Positions 1-7,137 of a stretch of 23,554 bases of DNA are shown here, piece by piece (the first letter of the stretch is position 1; each line of letters starts with the position of its first letter). A program made the translations under genes and the position numbers. Location of the stretch: the NCBI GenBank assembly GCA_964545345.1, contig CAZJFE010000011.1:1-23554 (forward strand). The letters are read 5' to 3'. This DNA comes from JAUSKF01 sp964545345. Its GTDB lineage: Bacteria > Patescibacteriota > Minisyncoccia > UBA6257 > WO2-44-18. The notes beneath the pieces are model-generated. The model worked only from the letters and a program-made list of their open reading frames with translations. It made no database searches and was not told where the DNA came from.

Positions 1-677
1 TTCCCAACGATCGGATTTTCAGCGTTATTAAAAAAGACACCCCGGTAGTCAAAGCGTTTGAATTTATTGATGATGTTCTGCGGCACAGCGTTCAGGGAAT
101 AGCCGAGTTGATCGCCATGCCTGGTATCGTCAATGTGGATTTCGCCGACGTTAAAGCGATTATGAAGGATGCCGGTTCGGCTCTAGTGGGCATCGGTATC
201 GCCTCTGGACAAGAGCGGGCAGGTTCTGCTGTTGACCAAGCGATTAACTCTCCTTTGCTGGAGACTTCCATTGATGGGGCGAAGGGAATTTTATTCGCGG
301 TTTCCGGAGGCAAAGACCTGCGCTTAAACGAAATCCACGACATTGCTAAAAGTATTGGCGAATCCGTGGATCCGTCTGCCAAGATTATTTTTGGCGCTTA
401 TCATGATCGTAAATTACGCAAAGGGGCTTTGAAAGTCATCTTATTGGCTACCGGATTCAACGGCGCCTCAGTTAAGAGTTCGGAGCCATCAATTTCTACT
501 TTATTTAGTTCCGAGATCGCCCTGGTTGCAAAGCCGGCGATGGTCACTAAGGAAGAAATCATAGCTAAAAATGACAATAGCGGAACTTCCGGGCGTGTTT
601 CGGAGAAAGAATCCAGGGAAAAGAAAAAAGATGACGACATTTGGGATATCCCGACTTTCTTAAGGAAAAAGAAGTAA
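1..677 (+). CDS. ftsZ: Cell division protein FtsZ, C-terminal part (5' truncated by window edge)
   Basis: This is the tubulin-like GTPase that polymerises into the division ring. The frame is open from base 3 (bases 1-2 belong to a split codon), so about 225 residues of the C-terminal half are present and the GTP-binding N-terminal domain lies outside the window. Visible family landmarks are PNDR near the start, the VQGIAELIAMPG / NVDFADVKAIM helix-strand segment that carries the T7 synergy region, and the ASGQERAGSAVDQAI stretch. The C-terminal linker is short, Ser/Lys/Glu-rich, and ends in DDIWDIPTFLRKKK, which matches the conserved C-terminal peptide (D-I-P-x-F-L-R) that docks on FtsA and other membrane tethers. 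An intact tail peptide suggests a normal FtsA-like partner, probably encoded upstream. A strong bidirectional terminator follows at once, so ftsZ is last in its operon. Identification is essentially certain. Confidence 0.98.
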   Translation, partial: PNDRIFSVIKKDTPVVKAFEFIDDVLRHSVQGIAELIAMPGIVNVDFADVKAIMKDAGSALVGIGIASGQERAGSAVDQAINSPLLETSIDGAKGILFAVSGGKDLRLNEIHDIAKSIGESVDPSAKIIFGAYHDRKLRKGALKVILLATGFNGASVKSSEPSISTLFSSEIALVAKPAMVTKEEIIAKNDNSGTSGRVSEKESREKKKDDDIWDIPTFLRKKK

Positions 678-681
678 ATAA

Positions 682-719
682 AAACCGAGCACATAAGCTT
701 TATGTGCTCGGTTTGTTTT
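682..719. terminator. Bidirectional intrinsic terminator between ftsZ and the convergent zinc-ribbon gene
   Basis: A 15-bp perfect stem (682-696 with 700-714, loop GCT) is flanked by A-run and T-run on the two sides, so it works for both converging genes. Its core GCACATAA/TTATGTGC recurs in hairpins at 15068-15094 and 19291-19315. Confidence 0.9.
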
Positions 720-1155
720 AGGGAACAACGTGGAATTTAGCGACTTCAATGACGTTCTTTCGGAAATAATCCATCGTCATTTTGCGACCGGTGCTATGAA
801 TCACCGGCGTATCTTTCTGGCACTTTTTTACCTGATCGGGCGGAATAGCATAGCAAAACGCGATGGCGAAACGCACCGGCCATTTGCGCTGTTGTTCTTG
901 CAATTCTTCTTCGGTGGGTTTCAGGCGGCCAGGGCTTCCGAAATGGTCGTTAACCTTTCGTTTGCAGTTCGGGCATTCATTATAGGAGTACCCTTTATGA
1001 GTCAGGGGATCTTTCTTTCCGGACACGGCTGATTCACCGGTAACTAAGCTGATATCGCAATCAAAGCAATAAGGGCCGGCCCAGCAGGCAATTCCAATCA
1101 GCGCTTTGCTGTAATCCTTGGCGTTATGACCGTAAAAGAAGTAGCTTCCTTCCAT
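718..1155 (-). CDS. Hypothetical zinc-ribbon protein
   Basis: A 145-residue soluble protein of unknown function. The frame stays open upstream to 1251, but the ATG at 1153-1155 is preferred because a GGAGG Shine-Dalgarno lies nine bases before it (complement of 1165-1169) and because the longer version would begin inside the hairpin at 1232-1270. Two cysteine pairs, C-F-D-C near residue 32 and C-P-N-C near residue 64, are spaced like a treble-clef or zinc-ribbon metal site; the segment between them is Ser/Gly/Lys-rich. The second half is basic and aromatic, with no membrane segment or signal peptide. It is a single-gene unit: its own promoter-like sequence lies around 1188-1220 and the stop codon abuts the terminator shared with ftsZ. 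No named family is recognised; zinc binding is inferred from the cysteine spacing only. Confidence 0.75.
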   Translation of the reverse strand: MEGSYFFYGHNAKDYSKALIGIACWAGPYCFDCDISLVTGESAVSGKKDPLTHKGYSYNECPNCKRKVNDHFGSPGRLKPTEEELQEQQRKWPVRFAIAFCYAIPPDQVKKCQKDTPVIHSTGRKMTMDYFRKNVIEVAKFHVVP

Positions 1156-1231
1156 AACATTCTTCCTCCGGGTAATTGAATGAACCAGAGATAATTTATA
1201 ACTTTTCTTTGCTGATTGCAAGGCGTGGAGC

Positions 1232-1270
1232 AAATCAAAAACTCCCGACACAACCGGGAGTTTTTGATTT
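1232..1270 (-). terminator. Intrinsic terminator after the TM-helix membrane protein
   Basis: Stem of CTCCCG (1242-1247) with CGGGAG (1255-1260), extended by nine or more A/T-rich pairs on both sides, loop ACACAAC. Transcription from 1284-1970 runs leftward into it and meets a T-rich 3' side. Confidence 0.85.
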
Positions 1271-1283
1271 CTGACACTAACAA

Positions 1284-1970
1284 CTAGGAATGATGCTCTA
1301 TTTCGCTCTCAAGCTTTCCAAGCCACTTGGTCGCCATTTCTTTGCCGCCCAAGCCAAAAGCCAAACCGCCAGCTAATGAAAGCATCGCGATCAATCCCGT
1401 GATTAGGGTGTTGATGATGCTGACAGCGACGCCCAATTGAACCAAAGCTGTTAAGAGACCGAAGATCACCACTACCCACCAGGTGAGTGTGCCCAATCCC
1501 TTGGCTCCGTGTAAGTTAGCGCTCATGACGGACGCGCGAACCAAACCGCGGAGGAAGCCAGCCAACATCAAAGCGGCTAGCAGGATTAACATCGCTACCA
1601 AAACCTGCGGAACGTATTGTAGTACATCTCGCAAGAAAGCAGACAAGGTGAAGAAGCCCAAAATATCGGATGCTGCCAATAAGAAAGCCAAAACAAAGAA
1701 CCAGTAGACGATCCTTCCGGCTAATAAGCCAGAATTTAGTTTCATGTGAGCTCTCTCAATGATCGCTTCAACGCCCAATCTCTTCAACAAAGCGTCTAAG
1801 CGGACATAGTAGACAACCCTTTCAACTACCTTTTCCAAGACCGCGGCGACGATTAAACCGACGATAAAGACGATTAAAGCGCCGAGCAGAGATGGCAGGA
1901 AGTTGGCAACCGTGATCCAAAGTTCTTGAATGGAAGCCCTTAAGACATTCAACCAATTCTCAATAACCAT
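1284..1970 (-). CDS. TM-helix repeat membrane protein (mechanosensitive-channel-associated family)
   Basis: A 228-residue integral membrane protein. Hydrophobic segments sit at about 23-46, 84-105, 118-142, 159-180 and 183-206. The last ends in LAFGLGGKEMATKWLG, the glycine-rich signature at the end of the 'conserved TM helix' repeat (as in CmpX-like proteins) that resembles the pore-lining helix of MscS channels. The large cytoplasmic beta domain of true MscS is absent; the protein stops about 15 residues after the motif, so it is a minimal version. The likely role is an ion- or osmolyte-permeable pore or a mechanosensitive accessory protein in the cytoplasmic membrane; this is family inference. 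No Shine-Dalgarno precedes the ATG. A promoter with an extended -10 (TGCTATAAT, complement of 2016-2024) lies about 46 bases upstream, and a small hairpin (1987-2003) sits in the leader. It is divergent from the surface-protein gene at 2096. Confidence 0.85.
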   Translation of the reverse strand: MVIENWLNVLRASIQELWITVANFLPSLLGALIVFIVGLIVAAVLEKVVERVVYYVRLDALLKRLGVEAIIERAHMKLNSGLLAGRIVYWFFVLAFLLAASDILGFFTLSAFLRDVLQYVPQVLVAMLILLAALMLAGFLRGLVRASVMSANLHGAKGLGTLTWWVVVIFGLLTALVQLGVAVSIINTLITGLIAMLSLAGGLAFGLGGKEMATKWLGKLESEIEHHS

Positions 1971-2015
1971 TTAGTTAGTATAAATAAAAGGTTTCCGACC
2001 TTTCTATATGACTCA

Positions 2016-2024
2016 ATTATAGCA
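2016..2024 (-). promoter_or_regulatory. Extended -10 promoter of the TM-helix membrane protein gene
   Basis: Reading leftward, TGC-TATAAT (complement of 2016-2024) is a perfect extended -10. No good -35 is seen. The leader, about 40 nt, contains a 6-bp hairpin (1987-1992 with 1998-2003). Confidence 0.7.
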
Positions 2025-2080
2025 TTTTGAAGTGGATGAGTAGTGTTCTCATGTGGAAAACTCATTTCTTGAAGCTGATT

Positions 2081-2089
2081 TGCTAAAAT
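2081..2089 (+). promoter_or_regulatory. Extended -10 promoter giving a leaderless transcript
   Basis: TGC-TAAAAT ends at 2089; the expected transcription start, about seven bases on, coincides with the start codons at 2096/2099. No Shine-Dalgarno exists, so the mRNA is predicted to be leaderless. Confidence 0.65.
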
Positions 2090-2095
2090 TAAGCA

Positions 2096-3598
2096 GTGAT
2101 GTCAGTCCTCTCAAAATATATCGTTGCCTCTTCGGTGGTTATGGCAACCATGCTGGGCATGATTTACGCTTTTCAATTCTCCAGGATTGAACGTAACCTG
2201 CCTCTTAGCCCGGAGCAATTTGAGCGGTTGGTTGATCTTGGGCCGCCGACTAAAGACTTCGGAAGCAACAATTCCGTTACTACAAGAGCGGATGATTTCG
2301 TCGCGTTGGCGCCGTCTGATTCGCCCACCAAGGAGTCCGGTGAGCAAACGACTCAGGATAAGTCTTTCTTCCAGCGCTTTTTCAGCAGAGGCGATTCCGG
2401 CGATTTGGCTATCAATCCCGCCAAAGAAACTTCGGTTAATACCAATAGTCCGTTTTGGATTCGCTTAATAGAGCGTTTTGATCCGTTCGCTCGTCCCACT
2501 TCTCCCACCAAAGAGTTGAGTGACGCCCGTTTCGCGGTGAAACCTTTACCGACGCCCACATTAGCCGCTCCTGTCCCGGCTCCGGGACCATCCGGTTCAC
2601 CGGTGGTCATCCCTCAGCCCCAGCAGATCGTCCAGGTTATAGAAAAAATCGTGGAGAGAGTTGTCATCAGAGAGGTAGAGAGGCCGGTGCCGGTTCCTAC
2701 TCCAACGCCGGTTCCCGTGCCTACTGCGAAACCAACGCCAACGCCGGCGCCTGCTCCGGTTCAGGAAGCTGGTTCCACCATTGCCTGTTCCATCCAGGCC
2801 TTTGACAATGCCGTCGGCGGCGCTTCCCATACTTTGATTTTCCGGTGTGACGATCCGAATGTTTGTTCGGTCGCCAAAGACGGCGAAAGTTTTATTGATG
2901 TTTTGGGCAAGGGCTACTTTAATTTCCCCGGTCTTTCTCCGGCTAGCTACAAAATTCGTTGCGGTGATAGATCTCGCTCCTGGAACTCCGCGGTTTCTCC
3001 ATTTCCGACTAAACCTTCTTATGGCCAAGTTGGTTTTCGCTGGTTCGCTAACGATAACAGTGAGGTGCCGGGCCGACCGTTGTCTGAAATAAACAAGCCA
3101 ATGAAGGCCTCTCTTCTCCCTGGAACCGGCCAGGTTCGTTTACGACTGGCGGTAATGGCGGATCGGGTTCAAGTTGCTAGAGGTGACGCTAAGTTTAAGC
3201 TACAAGCCGCCTTTACCACTCCCGTGGTCGGATCTACGGTCAGTTCATCCAATGTCGGCGGTTTATGCAACAACCTGCCGGACGGCCAATATAAAGACGT
3301 TCAAACGCTTGAAACCGTTAAATTTTTTGATAACCCATCCGTTAACGATAAAGTTCTAATGGCGACCAGGATTGACGATCCGTTCTATGGAGTCGCGATA
3401 CCACAGACCTACAACGAGACCAATTCCATCGTTAACCTAAACGCCGCGATTCCCGCCAACACTCCGGCTTTGTGGGATGTTTCACTGCGCTTGAGTCCAA
3501 TCGGGACCGGTGAGTTGATGTGTTTCCGCTTAGTGCGAAGCGACGGTTTACAGCTGGAGTCTTACGATACTTGGCCGGCAGTTTATAGCGATCAGTAA
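2096..3598 (+). CDS. Proline-rich membrane-anchored surface protein
   Basis: A 500-residue exported protein of no recognised family. Start codons GTG 2096 and ATG 2099 are adjacent; both fit a leaderless mRNA and ATG 2099 is the likelier. Residues about 7-27 form an uncleaved signal or N-terminal membrane anchor followed by a basic SRIERN segment, so the bulk faces outside. Residues about 40-150 are low-complexity, with three similar short P-T/S-K-[DE] segments (PPTKDFG, SPTKESG, SPTKELS). Residues about 149-223 are a proline spacer: alternating P/T/V/A blocks interrupted near 181-198 by a charged amphipathic stretch (IEKIVERVVIREVE), a common wall-spanning or cell-surface architecture in CPR proteins. 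The remaining ~275 residues form a globular domain with four or more cysteines, plausibly disulfide-bonded extracellularly. No sortase signal is visible. It has no terminator of its own and is followed after 45 bases by the gene at 3644. Confidence 0.85.
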   Translation: MMSVLSKYIVASSVVMATMLGMIYAFQFSRIERNLPLSPEQFERLVDLGPPTKDFGSNNSVTTRADDFVALAPSDSPTKESGEQTTQDKSFFQRFFSRGDSGDLAINPAKETSVNTNSPFWIRLIERFDPFARPTSPTKELSDARFAVKPLPTPTLAAPVPAPGPSGSPVVIPQPQQIVQVIEKIVERVVIREVERPVPVPTPTPVPVPTAKPTPTPAPAPVQEAGSTIACSIQAFDNAVGGASHTLIFRCDDPNVCSVAKDGESFIDVLGKGYFNFPGLSPASYKIRCGDRSRSWNSAVSPFPTKPSYGQVGFRWFANDNSEVPGRPLSEINKPMKASLLPGTGQVRLRLAVMADRVQVARGDAKFKLQAAFTTPVVGSTVSSSNVGGLCNNLPDGQYKDVQTLETVKFFDNPSVNDKVLMATRIDDPFYGVAIPQTYNETNSIVNLNAAIPANTPALWDVSLRLSPIGTGELMCFRLVRSDGLQLESYDTWPAVYSDQ

Positions 3599-3608
3599 AG
3601 AAATTTTG

Positions 3609-3614
3609 TATACT
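3609..3614 (+). promoter_or_regulatory. Possible -10 element for the gene at 3644
   Basis: TATACT lies 30 bases before the TTG start. The hexamer 17 bases upstream (TAGCGA) is a poor -35, so read-through from 2096 may contribute. Confidence 0.4.
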
Positions 3615-3643
3615 GCATTTAGCTAATTTGGTGGGAGCGTGTT

Positions 3644-3946
3644 TTGACTAGAGAAGAATTGATTGAAGAACTGATTCGGCTCTGGGATAGCCCGGAATCC
3701 AATGATGGGGAACTGGTGCGATGCTGGCAGAAAATCTTTTCTTCCATGGGGATCCGAGTCAGGATGAGAGTTTACAAAAGAGGGGAGCGAAAACTGGTTG
3801 ATTTTGACGAAGCGTATCCTGCCGGTGTCCTGGAAATGGTCTGTGATTGTTTTGAGGAGGCCGGATTCTATTTGAATAACAAGCGACTGCGGCATTTGCT
3901 TGGGGATCTGCTTCTAGATCTTTTTAGGCGGTACAGCATAAATTAA
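3644..3946 (+). CDS. Hypothetical small cytoplasmic protein
   Basis: A 100-residue protein with no recognised family. The TTG start is supported by a Shine-Dalgarno-like GTGGGAG (3631-3637) six bases upstream; no ATG or GTG is available in frame near it. The sequence is predicted mainly helical: an acidic N-terminal helix (EELIEELIRLWD), a basic, positively charged middle (RVRMRVYKRGERK) and a leucine-rich C-terminal helix (LRHLLGDLLLDLFRR). There is no signal peptide or membrane segment. It could be a small nucleic-acid-binding or adaptor protein, but that is a guess from charge alone. It lies between the surface-protein gene and a strong terminator at 3945-3976, so it may be cotranscribed with the surface protein. 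A leftward frame on the opposite strand (3623-3895) is judged to be a shadow because it lacks a ribosome site. Confidence 0.7.
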   Translation: MTREELIEELIRLWDSPESNDGELVRCWQKIFSSMGIRVRMRVYKRGERKLVDFDEAYPAGVLEMVCDCFEEAGFYLNNKRLRHLLGDLLLDLFRRYSIN

Positions 3947-3976
3947 AACCACCTCGCGTAACGAGGTGGTGTTTTT
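3945..3976. terminator. Bidirectional intrinsic terminator
   Basis: Nine-bp stem ACCACCTCG (3948-3956) / CGAGGTGGT (3962-3970), loop CGTAA, with A-run before and T-run after; shared by the convergent genes at 3644 and 3982. Confidence 0.9.
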
Positions 3977-3981
3977 GTAAT

Positions 3982-4923
3982 TTAGATTAAGCTCTTGCGG
4001 AGATATTCATTCATCAACATTTTGGTTTTTCCCGAATGCATTTTCTGGACCGCTTTCTGCTCCTTTTCTGAAAGCTTGGTCCACTCCGGCTGGCTTTCCT
4101 TTAGCACGTCTTCAAACATCGCCTTAATCGTTGGGCCGATGCTGGAGGGAGTGCGAACGTCCAATCCCTTCTCGCGCAACCCGCCGAAGACATGTTCCAG
4201 CCGCTGTTCCGTCCAGAACTCAGCAACGAACTGAATCGCCGACTCCAGCTCTTCCACCGATTTTTTGTCGTCTCTCTGCAACGAGGAGCGCTCCTCAAAC
4301 TTCTGGTGCTTGTGTTTGACGATTGCCCAATCAGAGCTGATTTGGACCATCGGGATGGCGGAGATTACGACGCCTTCCGCCAGATTTTCCGGATCGCTAA
4401 TCCCATTTTCTTCGCCAACCTTGGAAGGAAAGACCCTCAGCTTATCAAAAAGTTCAAGATCAGGTTTCCCTCTGTAGAGCAAGGGAACGGTCGGTAGCCC
4501 CAACTCCTCAGCCGTGGCTTTCACCACGTCCCAGTCCATCAAACACCCGTTGATTCGAACTCCGAAAATCCGGAATCCCTTTCCGGGTTCGGCGAAGTAG
4601 CGCACGCCTTTCTGAATTCCGTTACCGAACCATTCTCCGTAGACAATAACCTCGCCGCCCTTTTCGATAGCGAGTTGTTCCAGCTTTTCCGGCAGTTCTG
4701 GGTGATCACGCACCCAAGCCATGAAGCTCATGCCCGTGCTTGGATTACTGGTTACCACGTCGAATTCTTCATTTCGACCGCCGACACGGAAAGTATTATC
4801 CACCCAGCCGATTCGAACCGATGTCCCATGAATTTTTTCGGTAACAGCGACTTCCGGCACCTGCATGATTTCCGGCAGACGATTCAAGCTGACGATGTCC
4901 GTCCACTTTGCGAACTGTCCCAT
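3982..4923 (-). CDS. RNA ligase of the Rnl2 / RNA-editing-ligase type
   Basis: A 313-residue ATP-dependent ligase that would seal 3'-OH/5'-phosphate nicks in RNA through an enzyme-AMP intermediate. All nucleotidyltransferase motifs are present in order: motif I E-K30-I-H-G, where Lys30 is the expected adenylylated residue; a GGRNEEF segment (48-54); motif III VYGEWFG (94-100); motif IIIa FRIFGVRI (117-124); motif IV EGVVI (183-187); and motif V AIVKHKH (200-206, Lys203 and Lys205). About 100 further residues form a helical, charged C-terminal domain as in T4 Rnl2. The ATG has an AGGAGA Shine-Dalgarno eight bases upstream, and a promoter TTGACA-17-TAAACT precedes it. It is a single-gene unit; no RtcB, kinase/phosphatase or HEN1 partner is seen beside it. 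Many homologues are phage-encoded, so a phage origin is possible. Exact substrate is unknown. Confidence 0.85.
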   Translation of the reverse strand: MGQFAKWTDIVSLNRLPEIMQVPEVAVTEKIHGTSVRIGWVDNTFRVGGRNEEFDVVTSNPSTGMSFMAWVRDHPELPEKLEQLAIEKGGEVIVYGEWFGNGIQKGVRYFAEPGKGFRIFGVRINGCLMDWDVVKATAEELGLPTVPLLYRGKPDLELFDKLRVFPSKVGEENGISDPENLAEGVVISAIPMVQISSDWAIVKHKHQKFEERSSLQRDDKKSVEELESAIQFVAEFWTEQRLEHVFGGLREKGLDVRTPSSIGPTIKAMFEDVLKESQPEWTKLSEKEQKAVQKMHSGKTKMLMNEYLRKSLI

Positions 4924-4972
4924 TTCTCTTTTCTCCTAAAGTGTTAAGGTACTGTCTTATTTAACTCGCCAG

Positions 4973-5001
4973 AGTTTATCACGTGATTGGTCCGTTGTCA
5001 A
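4973..5001 (-). promoter_or_regulatory. Sigma-70-type promoter of the RNA ligase gene
   Basis: Leftward TTGACA (complement of 4996-5001), 17-bp spacer, TAAACT (complement of 4973-4978). Predicted leader about 43 nt. Confidence 0.7.
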
Positions 5002-5022
5002 ACCTAGCTGAGCGAGGCGAAT

Positions 5023-5050
5023 AAAAAGGCGCCTTCTTTTGAAAGCGCCC
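5023..5050 (-). terminator. Terminator of the small membrane protein gene
   Basis: Leftward stem GGCGCTTTC / GAAGGCGCC (5041-5049 with 5028-5036, one G-U pair), loop AAAA, followed by TTTTT. Confidence 0.85.
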
Positions 5051-5065
5051 GTTAGCTGATTTTAT

Positions 5066-5269
5066 TTAAATATTCAGACCCCAGAGGAGCAGTCCGATCA
5101 AGACGCCCATCATCAACATCATCAATCTGATTCTGACTTCCCTTGATAGGGGAGAAAACTGGTGCACGGGCATACCTTCCCACATCGGTCCTTTGAGGGC
5201 CTCGCGACGTTCCTCTGCCTGCGCTCCCCATTTCTGGTCAATCTCCTGATCCCAAGCACTCTTATCCAC
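5066..5269 (-). CDS. Small single-pass membrane protein
   Basis: A 67-residue protein starting with GTG (complement of 5267-5269), supported by an AGGAGA Shine-Dalgarno seven bases upstream. The N-terminal two-thirds is soluble and charged (WDQEIDQKW, AEERREALKG); residues about 48-65 form one hydrophobic helix that ends almost at the C terminus, preceded by Arg residues (REVRIR), so the charged part should be cytoplasmic (tail-anchored topology). The family is not recognised. It is a complete single-gene unit, with an excellent promoter (TTGACA-17-TAATAT) and its own terminator, located just upstream-in-space of the AAA+ ATPase terminator. A role as membrane tether for a neighbour is possible but unsupported. 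Confidence 0.75.
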   Translation of the reverse strand: MDKSAWDQEIDQKWGAQAEERREALKGPMWEGMPVHQFSPLSREVRIRLMMLMMGVLIGLLLWGLNI

Positions 5270-5298
5270 GGCCGATCTCCTAAATGGGTACTGGCGAG

Positions 5299-5327
5299 AT
5301 ATTAGCTTTCTTTTTCCAAAATGTCAA
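5299..5327 (-). promoter_or_regulatory. Consensus promoter of the small membrane protein gene
   Basis: Leftward TTGACA (complement of 5322-5327), 17-bp spacer, TAATAT (complement of 5299-5304). Confidence 0.85.
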
Positions 5328-5338
5328 ATGCTCTGAAG

Positions 5339-5372
5339 AAAAAAGAACCCCAGCCAATATCGGCTAGGGGTT
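5339..5372 (-). terminator. Terminator of the AAA+ ATPase gene
   Basis: Leftward stem from CCCCTAGCC (complement of 5362-5370) with GGCTGGGG (complement of 5348-5355), one bulged base, followed by TTCTTTTTT. Confidence 0.8.
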
Positions 5373-5391
5373 TGTTTGATTGAAAGACTTG

Positions 5392-5406
5392 CCTGCCTAT
5401 GGCAGG
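5392..5406. repeat. Short GCCTGCC-type palindrome, copy 1
   Basis: CCTGCC-TAT-GGCAGG, a perfect 6-bp hairpin just beyond the ATPase stop codon. Related palindromes occur at 9080-9104 and 11261-11283. Confidence 0.55.
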
Positions 5407-5407
5407 A

Positions 5408-6889
5408 CTACTTACCGGCGGCCTGTTTCGCGTTCTGGACCACCTGCTTCATCACCGCGCCGGCCTGCGCGAATCCTTCGGCGAGCGTAGAGGCGTCCTG
5501 CGTGTTCGTCGACATCTTGTTGTTGAAGAGATCGCACTCGGTCTTCACCTCTCTGGCAACAGCTTCCAGGTCGGCGCCGGTGATTTTGGATTTCACATCG
5601 CCGGTACGGCGAGTCGCTTCCAACTCCGCCCGATTGACCGCTTCCTTGATCCGAGCCGGAATTTCTCCCGTCAGCACTTCGCCGACACCCGTCAGGTCCG
5701 TTCCTTCTTCCAGAGATCCACCGGCGAAAATCCGAACCATCTTCTTGACGGTCTCGGCATCCGGCGGCAGAACGGAAACCACCAGATCAATTCGGCCGGG
5801 CCGGCGCATCGCCGGGTTGATCTTGTCGGCGTGGTTAGACGTCAGCACCGTCATGATCTCCGTTGCCTTGCCGTCAATGCCGTCCAGCTGGTTCAGCAGA
5901 ACGTTCACTTCCGTATTCCGATCAATACCGGCCACCCGATCAATGTCTTCAACGAAGACCACCACCGGCTGGTACTGCACTGCCCACTTCAACGCCTGCG
6001 GCAGTTCCGCCGGGTTCCGGACGTAAATGAACGTCCAGCCCGCTTCGGTCGCCGCTCTCGCGATGTAGCTGGCGAGTAGGGTCTTTCCGACTCCGTATTC
6101 ACCGGCGAACAGAATGCCGCGCTTGAGCGAACGGCCCTGTTCCTTGCGTTCCTTAGCGTACCTGATCGGGATGAGCACGTTCCGGTCAATGGAATTCTGC
6201 AGATCTTCCCGGAAAATCGGCACATCTTTCGTCAGTTCGAAGAACTTCGGCTTGGGCATCGCTTCCGCTCGGCCGAGGGAATCCAGGAACGAGATGCTGA
6301 AGGCCTTCCCCCGATGGAGACTTTCCTTCATGGCGATCTTGCGGACCACATCCAGCAGACGCCGGATACGCTGTTCAAAGCGACGCTTGCAGACGATGTT
6401 ACACAGAAAGACAATGCGGCCATCTTCAAAACCGGTGTCGGTCTTGACTGTGGCGCCTTCCATGCCAGGAAGCTGGAACGTTCCCCACGGCACCTGGATG
6501 GTCTTCCCGAGTTCCACCTCAACATCAATCTGGTGCGCCTTGCCGTCCCACCCGTCTCCCATCTGGTTGAACAGGCCGAGCTCGCTCTTGATCGCCTTCT
6601 GAAGAGCGCTTGCGCCGTCCCACGGAGCCACCGGAATGGTGATGTGGATTTCGGTTTCCTGCTCCTCAAAATCGTACTGGCGCTGAAGCGCGTCAATCAC
6701 GTCGGGCAAATTCGCGCCTTCCGGAATGATGATCTTGTCGCCGACGCGCTCCACGGTGGGATCGTAGGCCTTTTCATCCTCATTCCCTCCGATGCCCAAA
6801 AACTTCATCAGAATTTCAGCGTTGGCGTTGCCTTTACCGGACTTTGCTCCCAGTCCTGCAAGAACCTTGGCGATTTCTTTCGGATTCAT
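5408..6889 (-). CDS. AAA+ ATPase, classical (26S-regulatory-subunit/FtsH-like) module with novel N-terminal region
   Basis: A 493-residue ATP-driven remodelling enzyme. The AAA module covers about 225-390: Walker A GEYGVGKT (263-270), Walker B VVVFVEDID (309-317) with catalytic Glu314-Asp315, sensor 1 TSNH with Asn352, and MRRPGRID (361-368) supplying the arginine fingers. Residues 395-450 form the helical lid, with a G-A-D-L sensor-2-like helix (438-441). The first ~220 residues match no domain I can name: a Lys/Gly-rich start, then a probable beta-rich section (65-200) with HITIPVAPWDG and VPWGTFQLPG. There is no peptidase HExxH and no membrane segment, so it is not FtsH. The C-terminal 40 residues are Gln/Ala/Asn-rich. 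The ATG has GGAGA upstream; the promoter lies at 7006-7035 with a ~110-nt leader containing an AAAACC/GGTTTT hairpin (6938-6953). Likely a hexameric unfoldase; substrate unknown. Confidence 0.88.
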   Translation of the reverse strand: MNPKEIAKVLAGLGAKSGKGNANAEILMKFLGIGGNEDEKAYDPTVERVGDKIIIPEGANLPDVIDALQRQYDFEEQETEIHITIPVAPWDGASALQKAIKSELGLFNQMGDGWDGKAHQIDVEVELGKTIQVPWGTFQLPGMEGATVKTDTGFEDGRIVFLCNIVCKRRFEQRIRRLLDVVRKIAMKESLHRGKAFSISFLDSLGRAEAMPKPKFFELTKDVPIFREDLQNSIDRNVLIPIRYAKERKEQGRSLKRGILFAGEYGVGKTLLASYIARAATEAGWTFIYVRNPAELPQALKWAVQYQPVVVFVEDIDRVAGIDRNTEVNVLLNQLDGIDGKATEIMTVLTSNHADKINPAMRRPGRIDLVVSVLPPDAETVKKMVRIFAGGSLEEGTDLTGVGEVLTGEIPARIKEAVNRAELEATRRTGDVKSKITGADLEAVAREVKTECDLFNNKMSTNTQDASTLAEGFAQAGAVMKQVVQNAKQAAGK

Positions 6890-7005
6890 TCTCTTTCTCC
6901 TTTCATTAGGGTTAACGGCGATGTGAGAACTTGTTGTAAAACCCTGCGGTTTTCCTTTCGTGACTGGTTTCGGTTGTCAAAAATTACGAAAATTTAGCTG
7001 GGGAG

Positions 7006-7035
7006 ATTCTAGCACATCTTCCTCTCAAATGTCAA
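7006..7035 (-). promoter_or_regulatory. Promoter of the AAA+ ATPase gene
   Basis: Leftward TTGACA (complement of 7030-7035), 18-bp spacer, extended TGC-TAGAAT (complement of 7006-7014). The ~110-nt leader carries a hairpin at 6938-6953. Confidence 0.75.
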
Positions 7036-7137
7036 TGGTTCGGTCGTATTTCTTTTTAGAAGATATTTCTTCCACAGATAACGATAAATAAATAGTGACA
7101 AACGATAAGCGCTAAATTAAGCTAAAAAGATAAAATC

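Noticed and set aside
2597..3028. Leftward 143-codon frame opposite the proline spacer of the surface protein
   Set aside because: Arg-rich antisense of proline codons; no start signal.
3623..3895. Leftward 90-codon frame opposite the gene at 3644
   Set aside because: No Shine-Dalgarno or promoter, and the rightward frame has both a ribosome site and a terminator just after its stop.
5399..6997. Long rightward open frames opposite the AAA+ ATPase (5399-6079, 5376-6026, 6314-6997)
   Set aside because: They are antisense shadows produced by the GC-rich codon use of the ATPase; no start signals and no recognisable domains.
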